From assembly GCF_014207565.1 (NCBI RefSeq), contig NZ_JACHGJ010000001.1, positions 248,001-312,000 of the forward strand: a DNA stretch of 64,000 bases. Reading direction: 5' to 3'. Each line of letters opens with the position of its first letter. Position 1 is the first letter of the stretch. The stretch comes from Spirochaeta isovalerica (GTDB lineage Bacteria; Spirochaetota; Spirochaetia; DSM-2461). The notes beneath the pieces were generated by a model that saw only the letters and a list, made by a program, of their open reading frames with translations, was not told where the DNA came from and did not search any database. Positions 51,829-60,258 of this stretch are shown piece after piece. The translations under genes were made by a program, and so were the position numbers.

Positions 51829-53157
51829 CTATTTTTCCTTTATTTTTAAAAATTTCCGGATTTCGGCGGCCATGTAAAAAGAACCGGTCACAAGAATAGG
51901 TTTATCGCTATCTGAAAGCTCTCTGGCCTTCTCAGCCGCTTCAAAAGGATCTTCTATAAGGTAACAATTCCTGTTGAATTTTGCAAATAATTTGTAGAGC
52001 TCAGCGGGTTGGCTTTTTTTAAAGGTTCCCGGGCGGCTTATTATCACGGCTTCAAAATTCTTTGCCAGCACTTCCGCCATCGCATCTGCATCTTTGCCTT
52101 CGACAGAGCCGAATATCAGTATCCCTTTCTTTTTGAACAGGCTGGAAAATGTTTCAAGAGCCATTGTCACGGACCGCTTTGTATGAGCTCCATCGATCAT
52201 AAAGGCGGGTCTGGAGCCTAAAACTTCCATTCTTCCGGGAATAAACGCTTTCGCTACCGCTCTGTTAATCAGATCATCCGTTATCTCGGGAAGAATCTTG
52301 TGCATACCGGCAATGGCAAGAGCGCAGTTATCACCCTGATGATTTCCATACATTTTGAGTTCCGCGAGATTAAAGCGGTCGTTTTTCCATTTTATATACA
52401 TCCTGGAGCGGGGAAACGCCGTATCGGTTTCTGATTTTTCAATCAGATCTGGTAAGATATATAAAGGTGCATTTTCTGTCTGTGCTTTCTCTTTAAAAAC
52501 AGAAAGGGCTTCAGAGCATTGTGCTGAAGAAAAAACGGGACGGTTCTTTTTGATTATACCGGCTTTTTCATATGCTATCTTTTCAATGGTATCACCCAGT
52601 AGATCCCTGTGTTCCAGTTCTATCGGCGTCAGGAAAACAGCCCGGGGATCGACAAGATTCGTTGCGTCGAGTCTGCCTCCCAGTCCCGTTTCCAGAACAA
52701 CCCAGTCGCAACCGCTGTCCCGGAAGACCAGAAAAGCGAGCAGGGTAAGCAGCTCAAAAGTCGTCGGCTCACTTCCTCCGGGGAGGGAAAGGTATTCATC
52801 ACCCTCAATCAGTTCCTTTATCAGCAGCATATTTTTCAAGTAAACCGATTCGGGGGCAAACTGATTGTTAACGGTAATTCTTTCTCTGTAATCGCTTATA
52901 TGGGGAGAGGTATACATACCGGTTTTAAACCCGGCTTCCATTAGTATGGATGCTGCGAAAACGGCAGTGGAGCCTTTACCCTTTGAACCGGCTATATGAA
53001 TGGTTTTGATATCCAGATGGGGATTGGAAAAACATTGGAGAAGCAGTTTCATTCTGTCGAGGCGATATCCCCGTTTTGTGAGATCCGGAACTTTTTCGAA
53101 ATTGGTAAAGGCCTCCATCCATCGAAAGCCTTCGGCGCTGTTTTTAAACATTGTCAT
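51829..53157 (-). CDS. folC: Folylpolyglutamate synthase / dihydrofolate synthase
   Basis: A 442-residue Mur-ligase-fold enzyme that adds glutamate to dihydropteroate and folates. The P-loop is AGSKGKGSTAVFAAS (about 57-71), with YTSPHISDYRERI and GLGGRLDATNLVDP as further signatures. MIDGAHTKRSV is the C-terminal family motif. It overlaps hisD by 14 nt and precedes the aminopeptidase gene by 1 nt. Its position near metF is a loose folate link on the opposite strand. Confidence 0.95.
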   Translation of the reverse strand: MTMFKNSAEGFRWMEAFTNFEKVPDLTKRGYRLDRMKLLLQCFSNPHLDIKTIHIAGSKGKGSTAVFAASILMEAGFKTGMYTSPHISDYRERITVNNQFAPESVYLKNMLLIKELIEGDEYLSLPGGSEPTTFELLTLLAFLVFRDSGCDWVVLETGLGGRLDATNLVDPRAVFLTPIELEHRDLLGDTIEKIAYEKAGIIKKNRPVFSSAQCSEALSVFKEKAQTENAPLYILPDLIEKSETDTAFPRSRMYIKWKNDRFNLAELKMYGNHQGDNCALAIAGMHKILPEITDDLINRAVAKAFIPGRMEVLGSRPAFMIDGAHTKRSVTMALETFSSLFKKKGILIFGSVEGKDADAMAEVLAKNFEAVIISRPGTFKKSQPAELYKLFAKFNRNCYLIEDPFEAAEKARELSDSDKPILVTGSFYMAAEIRKFLKIKEK

Positions 53158-54451
53158 TACGCAACTTCAATGCGTTGCCGTGAGCAGCAAACCCTTCATA
53201 ATCTGCGAGCACTTTGACATGCTTTTCCAGATCCCTGTATCCCTTTGCTGTACTGTAAACAATAGAACTGTATTTTATAAAGTCTCTTGCAGATAGCGCT
53301 GACCAGGTTTTCGCTTTTCCCCCGGTGGGAAGAACAGCATTGGCTCCAATGGAATAATTGGCATTTGAAAAGGGAGTGTTGTCGCCGAGAAGGATTTCAC
53401 CGGCATTTTCTATCAGCTGAACTGTATCCCAAGGATCTTCAGTCACAATCTGAAGATGCTCCGGAGCATAGATATTGACGACACGGGCGCCTTCTTCAAT
53501 AGAATCTACCAGAATGATACCGCCGAAACCGGCAAAGACATCTTCAACGAATTTTTTTCTCTGAGGAGGCAGCTTGGCTGCTAATGTGTCCAGGTAAGCC
53601 ATGCATTTGCGCGCGAGAGATTCGGAATCGGTAACGAGAATCGCCGAAGAATCTGAACCGTGTTCCGCCTCGGTCATCAGATCCAGTGCGGCTTTATAAG
53701 GGTCTGCCGAAGCATCGGCCAGAACCGCGGAATCTGAAGGACCGGCGGGAAGCCCCGGATCGACAATTCCCGATAATAACCTTTTTGCCGCACTGACATA
53801 TTTACTGCCGGGTCCTGTTATTTTTACAACCGGCTTTATGGATTCCGTTCCGTAAGCCAAGGCTGCGATGGCCTGAGCTCCTCCCGTTTTATACACTTCG
53901 CTGACACCGCATTTTCGGGCGGCATACAGGCATCCCGGGTCGACTTTACCCATTTCATCAGGAGGAGTGACGATACAGATTCTTCTGACTCCGGCTGCAA
54001 TGGCGGGGATTGCCTGCATATAGAGCATAGACGGAAAACTTCCCCGTCCGCGGGGAACATACAAGCCTGCTGATTCGATGGCGATAGCTTTTTCGCCGGC
54101 AAAAACGCCTTTGCGGATTTCAATCATATTCATTCCTTCCGGAATCTGAGACTTGTGAAATTTAAGGACGTTTGCGATGGAAAAATCAATAGCCTCTTTG
54201 ACGTCCGCGGAAAGTGAGGACTCCGCTTCTTCAAACTCTTCAGCACTGACTCTCAAATTGTATTTCTCCGGTTTAACACCATCAAAATCCCGATTATATT
54301 CGTATAGAGCTTTATCTCCATTGGATTTCACATTATCAATTATCTGCGAAACAGTATCCATTACGTCGCTGATCACCAGTTCGGAACGATTGAATATATT
54401 CATGCGTTCCTGTTCCGGCATTGCGGACCATTTATTATAGTTGATTGTCAT
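53144..54451 (-). CDS. hisD: Histidinol dehydrogenase
   Basis: A 435-residue zinc enzyme that carries out the last two steps of histidine synthesis. AGLYVPRGRGSFPSMLYMQAIPA, TGGAQAIAALAYGTESI, GPGSKYVSAAKRLLSG and GPSDSAVLAD are canonical; the Glu-His catalytic pair is in YAPEHLQIV. No other his genes are in the window, so it is an isolated his gene in a mixed operon after the FHA gene. Confidence 0.96.
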   Translation of the reverse strand: MTINYNKWSAMPEQERMNIFNRSELVISDVMDTVSQIIDNVKSNGDKALYEYNRDFDGVKPEKYNLRVSAEEFEEAESSLSADVKEAIDFSIANVLKFHKSQIPEGMNMIEIRKGVFAGEKAIAIESAGLYVPRGRGSFPSMLYMQAIPAIAAGVRRICIVTPPDEMGKVDPGCLYAARKCGVSEVYKTGGAQAIAALAYGTESIKPVVKITGPGSKYVSAAKRLLSGIVDPGLPAGPSDSAVLADASADPYKAALDLMTEAEHGSDSSAILVTDSESLARKCMAYLDTLAAKLPPQRKKFVEDVFAGFGGIILVDSIEEGARVVNIYAPEHLQIVTEDPWDTVQLIENAGEILLGDNTPFSNANYSIGANAVLPTGGKAKTWSALSARDFIKYSSIVYSTAKGYRDLEKHVKVLADYEGFAAHGNALKLRNDNV

Positions 54452-54466
54452 TCTTTCCCCGTTATA

Positions 54467-54808
54467 TCAGTTTAAAGTAATTTCGATTTTTGAACCAAGA
54501 CGAATTACATCGTTTGGCGAAAGCTTAATGTATTTACCTTTCGGCACTTTTATATCATTGACGAAAGTTCCGTTGCGGCTGTTCAGGTCCTTTATGTAAA
54601 AGGAGGATTTTATCTGCTGAATTTCCGAATGTTCCCTCGAAACCAGCATATCGTCGATTACAACATCACACCTGGAAGACCTGCCTATGGTTATGCGTGA
54701 AGTCAGGCTGATTTTTTTTCCATTGAAAACCAGGCAGCGGCTCTCTTTTTTCTTAACTTTTTCAAGCCTCTTGCCAATAGGGCTTTCTGTCATAATGGTT
54801 TCATCCAT
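54467..54808 (-). CDS. FHA-domain protein
   Basis: A 113-residue protein with one forkhead-associated domain: ITIGRSSRCDVVIDDMLVSREHSEI and DLNSRNGTFVND contain the conserved Arg, Ser, His and Asn residues that bind phosphothreonine. It has no other domain. It leads the operon FHA-hisD-folC-aminopeptidase-PH. TATTAT ends 6 nt before the ATG. It is divergent from the phosphorelay genes. Confidence 0.9.
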   Translation of the reverse strand: MDETIMTESPIGKRLEKVKKKESRCLVFNGKKISLTSRITIGRSSRCDVVIDDMLVSREHSEIQQIKSSFYIKDLNSRNGTFVNDIKVPKGKYIKLSPNDVIRLGSKIEITLN

Positions 54809-54814
54809 AACCAG

Positions 54815-54820
54815 ATAATA
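54815..54820 (-). promoter_or_regulatory. -10 box 6 nt before the FHA gene
   Basis: TATTAT on the minus strand ends 6 nt before the ATG, with no Shine-Dalgarno sequence between. The -35 region (TGGAAG at 17 nt) is weak. Confidence 0.4.
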
Positions 54821-54910
54821 CTCCGAATTTCACGATTCTTCCATATGCTTAATAAAACTTTTAATTGTTATGAGACTGTATTAAAATTTAAATGAATGAA
54901 GGGAAATAGT

Positions 54911-55279
54911 ATGGAACCTCAAAACATGATCGATAGACAGCTCATTTTCGAAATTACCGATGGGAATCAGGATTTATTTGATCAGATGATGGAACTCTTT
55001 GTTCAAATATCCCCGGATCAGTTAAAACTGATAAGGTGCACATGGGAGGCTGCTGATTACCATGCCCTTCGGGCCGCGGCGCATGATGTGAAAAGCTCAG
55101 CATCCAGTATCGGTGGTACTATTCTCTATGAAAGCGCCCTTCAGCTTGAGCAGTCAGCGAAAATGAAACTTGATTTGACGCAAATCTTGCCTATGATTAT
55201 AGATGTGGAAGATAAAGTTGAAAAAACAATTTCCTTCTATCGCGATGGAAAAGTAACATTTGATCCGGATGACCTATGA
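54911..55279 (+). CDS. HPt-domain phosphotransfer protein
   Basis: About 122 residues, almost wholly an HPt four-helix bundle: ADYHALRAAAHDVKSSASSIGG holds the phosphorylatable His in the AHxxKSSA motif. HPt proteins pass phosphate between response regulators. I start at ATG 54911 after AAGGG; an in-frame ATG at 54896 would add five residues. The stop overlaps the next gene by 4 nt. Confidence 0.85.
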   Translation: MEPQNMIDRQLIFEITDGNQDLFDQMMELFVQISPDQLKLIRCTWEAADYHALRAAAHDVKSSASSIGGTILYESALQLEQSAKMKLDLTQILPMIIDVEDKVEKTISFYRDGKVTFDPDDL

Positions 55280-55665
55280 AAATAAAGCGGATTCTAATAC
55301 TGGAAGACGATGCATTTCAAAGGAGATTCCTTCAGCTATTTCTGGAAGCCGCCGGTTTTTCAGTAGAGTATGGCACGAACGGGCTGGAGGGATTAAAAAA
55401 ACTCCGGGAGTCAACGCCCTTCGATCTTATAATGAGTGATCTGAAGATGCCCGGGATGGACGGAATAGAGTTTCTTATCGAAATGAGAAAGGAAAAGAAA
55501 TTCCATGCCATCCCCTTTGTCATGATCAGCAAAGTGGACAATAAAGTTATCAAACAGAAAGCCGAAGAACTTGGAGCTTATCATTTTATGGACAAACCTT
55601 TCACAAATGAAAAAATAACACGTCTACTGTCGGAATTGGAGCAGAAAAACAATGATAACAGCTGA
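55276..55665 (+). CDS. Single-domain response regulator
   Basis: A 129-residue REC domain: acidic pair LEDD, phospho-Asp in IMSDLKMPGMDGIEF, Thr/Ser position VMISKV, and Lys in FMDKPF. No output domain. It is translated with the HPt gene through a 4-nt ATGA overlap and overlaps the following gene by 14 nt. It likely receives or donates phosphate in the same relay. Confidence 0.92.
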   Translation: MKIKRILILEDDAFQRRFLQLFLEAAGFSVEYGTNGLEGLKKLRESTPFDLIMSDLKMPGMDGIEFLIEMRKEKKFHAIPFVMISKVDNKVIKQKAEELGAYHFMDKPFTNEKITRLLSELEQKNNDNS

Positions 55666-56761
55666 AAGAAGAAGAATCGAGGAACAGCTTATCAGACTCG
55701 ATCGGGATATTTCCCTACTGGAAAAAAAACTTTCCGACCAGGAAAATATTTTGGAAAGCATAGGTTCCACATACCGGAGAATCCATAATCTCAAAAGCAG
55801 TTTGTTTCTCATGGACTTGAATGAGAGCCTCAAACATGTATATCTGCTGGAACAGATTTTTGAAAAATTGCGAACCGGAAACATGATTCTCTCAGCAAAA
55901 GCTCTAGATGCATTTTCCGACACGCTGCAATGGATCAAGGGCGATCTGGGTATCAGCGAACAAAAAAATGCAGATCGGGAGTCATTAATCGACAGGTTGA
56001 AAGATCTTCTCGCTTCAGAAGAATCTCAATTGAATAAAACCAGATCATTCAACCTGACTTCCGATGAGAAGGCTCTGTTGCGCGATGCCCGCAACAGTAA
56101 TCTTAATATCTTCCTGGTGGAACAATCTCTGGATACATCAATCAGCAGGGAATCCTACAGGGATTTGCCACTGTTCAATAAAATCAATGAAATAGGGATG
56201 ATTGCGGTAAAGACTCCTGAGTATATTAATTTGAAAGCAGCCACAAAGGATAGTAATGTCCCTTTAAAAGTTATTTTCATTACGGATCGGAAGCAGAAAG
56301 ACATGAAAGATCCGCTTCTGAAGGCAGCCGTGCCTTTCGAGGATGATCTCTATCTGACTCAGCGGGATTATAAAATCCTTATAATAGAGGATAATCCAGT
56401 CGCCCGGTTGCTCCAGAAGTCTATTATGAGCGATTTCGGTGTCTGTGACACAGTCAATGACGGAGAGGCCGGGATTAATCTCTTCACATTGGCTCTTGAA
56501 GAAAATTCTCCTTATCATATTATTTTACTCGACCTTGTCATGCCCGGCATAGGCGGTTCTGAAGTTCTGAGCAGAATCCGGGAGATTGAAGAGGAACACA
56601 AGGTCCGTGGGCTCGACCGTTCCAAAGTCATTGTATCAACGACCACAACCGAAAGCTCGACCTTAATGGACTTGTTCCGTGCCGAAGCAGATGCATATAT
56701 CTTCAAACCCATGACGAAGGAGAAAATTACCAGGGAAATGAGTAATCTTAAACTGATTTAA
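55652..56761 (+). CDS. HPt-linker-REC hybrid protein
   Basis: A 369-residue protein. An N-terminal coiled coil (1-35) leads into a CheA-P1-like HPt domain with His45 in YRRIHNLKSSLFLMDLNE, then HVYLLEQIFEKLRTGN. Middle residues about 130-240 look like a degenerate receiver fold (NSNLNIFLVEQSLD ... LKVIFITDR). The C-terminal REC has IIEDNPVA and phospho-Asp294 in ILLDLVMPG with KPMTKE. No histidine kinase domain is present. It is the third gene of a tightly overlapping operon. Confidence 0.82.
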   Translation: MITAERRRIEEQLIRLDRDISLLEKKLSDQENILESIGSTYRRIHNLKSSLFLMDLNESLKHVYLLEQIFEKLRTGNMILSAKALDAFSDTLQWIKGDLGISEQKNADRESLIDRLKDLLASEESQLNKTRSFNLTSDEKALLRDARNSNLNIFLVEQSLDTSISRESYRDLPLFNKINEIGMIAVKTPEYINLKAATKDSNVPLKVIFITDRKQKDMKDPLLKAAVPFEDDLYLTQRDYKILIIEDNPVARLLQKSIMSDFGVCDTVNDGEAGINLFTLALEENSPYHIILLDLVMPGIGGSEVLSRIREIEEEHKVRGLDRSKVIVSTTTTESSTLMDLFRAEADAYIFKPMTKEKITREMSNLKLI

Positions 56762-56838
56762 ATATCCCGGAGTTAATACGGCTTGTAAATCAACCGATAT
56801 TAAAGTAAATTTATAGAAATGAGTAAAAGGCGGACATT

Positions 56839-57276
56839 TTGAAAGCTAATGCAGATTTTCCCAATATCAATTCCAAGCAACCGGAAGGTTTAAACCCTAT
56901 GGGACAACCGTATAAGGTTCTGATTATTGATGATTCAATGTTTGTACAGAAACAGATCGGCCAGATTCTCACTTCCGAAGGTTTCGAAGTCGTGGGAACG
57001 GCCAATGACGGGCTTGAAGGGCTTGAGAAATACAAATCTTTGCATCCTGAAGTTGATCTGGTCACAATGGATATCACCATGCCCAGGCTTGACGGTGTTT
57101 CGGCACTCACCAAAATTATGGAATTCGATAAAGATGCCAAAGTCATTATGATAAGCGCTCTTGGTAAAGAAGACCTTGTGAAGGACGCACTGATTAAAGG
57201 CGCAAAGAACTACATCGTAAAACCTCTGAACAGAACAAAAGTTCTTGAGAGAATCAAAGCTGTTCTGGAAAAATAA
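56839..57276 (+). CDS. cheY: CheY-type chemotaxis response regulator
   Basis: A 145-residue REC protein: IIDDSMFVQKQ, phospho-Asp in VTMDITMPRLDG, ISALGKEDLV and Lys in YIVKPL. The ISALGKE...LIKGAKNYIVKPL stretch and the 23-residue N-terminal extension are like CheY3-type proteins of spirochaetes, which switch the flagellar motors. TTG 56839 is used, after AAAAGG; ATG 56899 would remove the extension. Terminator follows. Confidence 0.88.
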   Translation: MKANADFPNINSKQPEGLNPMGQPYKVLIIDDSMFVQKQIGQILTSEGFEVVGTANDGLEGLEKYKSLHPEVDLVTMDITMPRLDGVSALTKIMEFDKDAKVIMISALGKEDLVKDALIKGAKNYIVKPLNRTKVLERIKAVLEK

Positions 57277-57287
57277 AATTATGGAAG

Positions 57288-57313
57288 ACCCGCTGTTTTA
57301 CCAGCGGGTTTTT
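57288..57313 (+). terminator. Terminator after cheY
   Basis: The stem ACCCGCTG (57288-57295) / CAGCGGGT (57302-57309) is followed by TTTTTC on the plus strand. It separates cheY from the convergent cheW. Confidence 0.88.
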
Positions 57314-57319
57314 CTTAGC

Positions 57320-57814
57320 CTATTTTGCTGGCGATGGCAAAGCCATTGTCTTTAAATTGGTAGCGTTTTCGGAAAACAGATAATCTGTATCGAGGATGAT
57401 TAAGAACAAATCGCGAATTTTACCTATTCCGCTGATCAATTCCCTGTTCAGGCGGGTCCCGATTTTCGGAGCGGGGTCGATATTCTCTTCTTTAAGTGTC
57501 ACGACCTGGTCCACCATATCGGTGACTATGCCAATCACATTGGTTTCGTTGTCAATAAATAATTCGAGAATTATTATATTGTAGGCTTCGTCTTCCAATC
57601 TATCCATTGGAGGCAGATTCAATTTTGTTCTAAGATCAACAATCGGCCTGATACTGCCCCTTACATTGATAACACCGAGTAGATAATCGGCGGTCCTGGG
57701 AACCCTTGTAATTTTTTCAATTTCCAGAACTTCCAGCACATGTTCGATAGGAATAGCGAAAGAATCGTCACCTAGAGTGAATGTCAGATATTGTCCGCTA
57801 TGTAAAGACTCCAT
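57320..57814 (-). CDS. cheW: CheW-type chemotaxis coupling protein
   Basis: A 164-residue CheW domain: YLTFTLGDDSFAIPIEHVLEV, then RVPRTADYLLGVINVRGSIRPIVDLR, then IVTDMVDQVV and ISGIGKI. CheW connects chemoreceptors to CheA. AGAGGTG lies 7 nt before the ATG. The partner CheA is not in the window. Confidence 0.93.
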   Translation of the reverse strand: MESLHSGQYLTFTLGDDSFAIPIEHVLEVLEIEKITRVPRTADYLLGVINVRGSIRPIVDLRTKLNLPPMDRLEDEAYNIIILELFIDNETNVIGIVTDMVDQVVTLKEENIDPAPKIGTRLNRELISGIGKIRDLFLIILDTDYLFSENATNLKTMALPSPAK

Positions 57815-57873
57815 ATTTCACCTCTTACAACCTTTATTATAGTCTCCCGGATTTGAATATTCAAATATCTTCT

Positions 57874-60072
57874 TTACTCCCAGGGTATAAGGCTGTTCAC
57901 TACAAGGTTTTTATAAAGAGCAAAATCCCGATCCGTAATATCAAACTGATAGGGAAAGTCGCTGTAGTAGACCTGGATATTCATCTGGGGAGCTGCGAAA
58001 CGCGAAATGATAAAAGAAAGATCCAGAGGGAGCCGCGGGTTTACACCTATATGGAATTCAATCTTTTTCCCGTCAGCCGAAGCTTTTGAAGGATAATTCG
58101 AGTCATAAATTATCAAAGGCGTTTCCGATATCAATTCAATGATTATTCTGTCAGGCGTTCCTTTGGCGTCTATGGTATATTTTGAACTAACCCGGTCGAG
58201 GAAAGTGGATTTCTCACGGCTTACATCAAGAAGATCATTGATCATCGGAGCGGTTATTTCCGCTTCCCTTCCTACATCGTTCAGTTTAAGGTCTTTGCCA
58301 TCGAGAAGAAGCGTTAAGTCTCCTATAGGTGCAGGGCTCGAAAGGCCCAGGGTTCGGATAGACTTGCCGGGATTGATGACTTCATTGAGATACAGAGGCT
58401 GTTTCTGAACTTCATCGAAAGTCGGCAGAATCAGTATTCGGTATAAAAGAAATACTGTCACGGCCCCTGTAGTTATAAGTGAATAGGCATTTCTGAAACT
58501 TCTTCTGTGTCGATGAAACCTGTGCAGATAATGGTTCAGACTCGATTGGAGCATTAACACCGGCATTATAAGAACAGTGAAAAAGATATTGCCGGTAACC
58601 CTCGAAGTCAGTAGAAAACGCGATATTTCATAGTAGGGATAGGTAACAATTAAATACCCGACTGCGATTATCGGGAGTGGGGTAAGAATAAGAAAAAGCC
58701 TTTTTAAAGCTTTCCGGCGGCTGATCATAAAAAAGGAGATAAAAACCAGTCCCCAAAGGAAAAAGTAGGAAAATGATATATTGAAAACCATGACAGTTAT
58801 TAAGCTGATAATTAAAGATAGAAACGCCGTATAAGTGTAAAAATGGTGGGATGGGGATAGCGCAACCCCTTTAACGAGATAAAGAAATCCGGAATAAAGG
58901 AAAAAGGATAGAAAGATTTTAAATAACAGAAAAAATAAAGGATATCTCATCCAGAAATCGGGATAATCTCTCATCCCGGAAATCTCTTCAATCAGAAGAG
59001 TCGAAAGGAAAAGATAAAGGAAAGCGAGAAAGAACAGCAGGGGAAGAGACCAGAAGTGATTTTTGAAACGCTTGAGGTTGAGATGCAGGTTTCTAGATTT
59101 AAAAAGAAGTATCAGCATCAGTAAAGCCGTAAGAGTTACAAAGGATATAATACTCTGTTTTTCTCCTATGGTAATGAGATTCCTTCCGAGCGGCGTTATC
59201 AGGTAATGGCGATCCCATTCATCGGGTAATCCGTTGGAATAATCGAGAATAAGAGAAAGCAGTGATTCGATAAACTCGTTTATCCATTGGTCGTCTGCTT
59301 TATTCTGTAACCCGGGTATGCTCTGCAGGAGTACCATAGGGATTTCTGCGGAGTGATAGACTTCGATCACGGCGGGCGGCTTTTCTAAACCGGACTGATA
59401 AGCCAGGGTTTCAATACTTTCATTGGAAAAGCTCAAATCCTTATCAAGAAAGTATTGTGATAGACTTTCGACAAGCCAGCGGGGTGTCCGGTCATTGCCT
59501 GAACTCTTGCGAATGATAATCCGGTCACCCGGTGCCGTCATATCGAGATATACAGCAGCATTTTTATCGGAAACAAAATCTTCAATGACGAGGTTTGATC
59601 CGATGGGATATGAACTTCCGGTACCCCTTTCAGCGCCGAGAAAAAGAAACTCTATAGAAAGCGAGGGAGTATACCTGGAGAAAATCTTCAATAACTGTAG
59701 GGCCGTTGCAATATTGATCGAACCGCTTCGCATCGAGTTTTGATTGCTGCGGTTGTTGAGAGGAACGATCAGCATTAGCGTATCTTCAAGTTGTCCGGAA
59801 ACTGAGACTTTATATCCTTTTGAGAAAGAATGGTAAGTTTCGGAAAGTCCGTAGTCCAGTACTTCATAATCGATTTGATTTTGAATAAATTGATCTTCCA
59901 GATACAAGAACAGCAGTTTTTCGTTCTCGGAGTTCTCTTCTCTGGGGAAGAATGGCTCAATTTCCTTCATAAGATTCTGTACTTGCTTTCCGTATTGATA
60001 TGAATCATCTCCAAACAAAGGAAAAGAGAGAAGCAGAGCTATATGAAGGATAATAATTATGGTTTTACGCAT
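57874..60072 (-). CDS. Multi-spanning membrane protein with degenerate M28-peptidase-like ectodomain
   Basis: A 732-residue protein. Signal peptide at 1-20, a periplasmic domain to about 300, about nine transmembrane segments (310-560) and a C-terminal periplasmic beta-rich domain. The first domain follows the M28 peptidase order: LMLIVPLNNRSN at the HxD place, RSGSINIATALQLLKIF at the second Asp place, EFLFLGAERGTGSS at the catalytic Glu and AAVYLDMTAPGD at the next Asp. First ligands are missing, so it is probably not an active peptidase. This layout resembles membrane-anchored M28 proteins (ERMP1-like). Confidence 0.65.
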   Translation of the reverse strand: MRKTIIIILHIALLLSFPLFGDDSYQYGKQVQNLMKEIEPFFPREENSENEKLLFLYLEDQFIQNQIDYEVLDYGLSETYHSFSKGYKVSVSGQLEDTLMLIVPLNNRSNQNSMRSGSINIATALQLLKIFSRYTPSLSIEFLFLGAERGTGSSYPIGSNLVIEDFVSDKNAAVYLDMTAPGDRIIIRKSSGNDRTPRWLVESLSQYFLDKDLSFSNESIETLAYQSGLEKPPAVIEVYHSAEIPMVLLQSIPGLQNKADDQWINEFIESLLSLILDYSNGLPDEWDRHYLITPLGRNLITIGEKQSIISFVTLTALLMLILLFKSRNLHLNLKRFKNHFWSLPLLFFLAFLYLFLSTLLIEEISGMRDYPDFWMRYPLFFLLFKIFLSFFLYSGFLYLVKGVALSPSHHFYTYTAFLSLIISLITVMVFNISFSYFFLWGLVFISFFMISRRKALKRLFLILTPLPIIAVGYLIVTYPYYEISRFLLTSRVTGNIFFTVLIMPVLMLQSSLNHYLHRFHRHRRSFRNAYSLITTGAVTVFLLYRILILPTFDEVQKQPLYLNEVINPGKSIRTLGLSSPAPIGDLTLLLDGKDLKLNDVGREAEITAPMINDLLDVSREKSTFLDRVSSKYTIDAKGTPDRIIIELISETPLIIYDSNYPSKASADGKKIEFHIGVNPRLPLDLSFIISRFAAPQMNIQVYYSDFPYQFDITDRDFALYKNLVVNSLIPWE

Positions 60073-60258
60073 CTCGCTTAAGGATAGGTTTAAAATGAGG
60101 GACGCGTCAATTATTATAGAAGTTAATAGAGATAGCTGCCGAAAAATAATTTAATAGAAAAAAAAATTCTGACTGGATCAAACACATAAAGAACCTTGTT
60201 GCATGATTCGGCCCGATCGGAATACAATCACAGAAAAGGAGCTGCTGAGTTTTATCAA

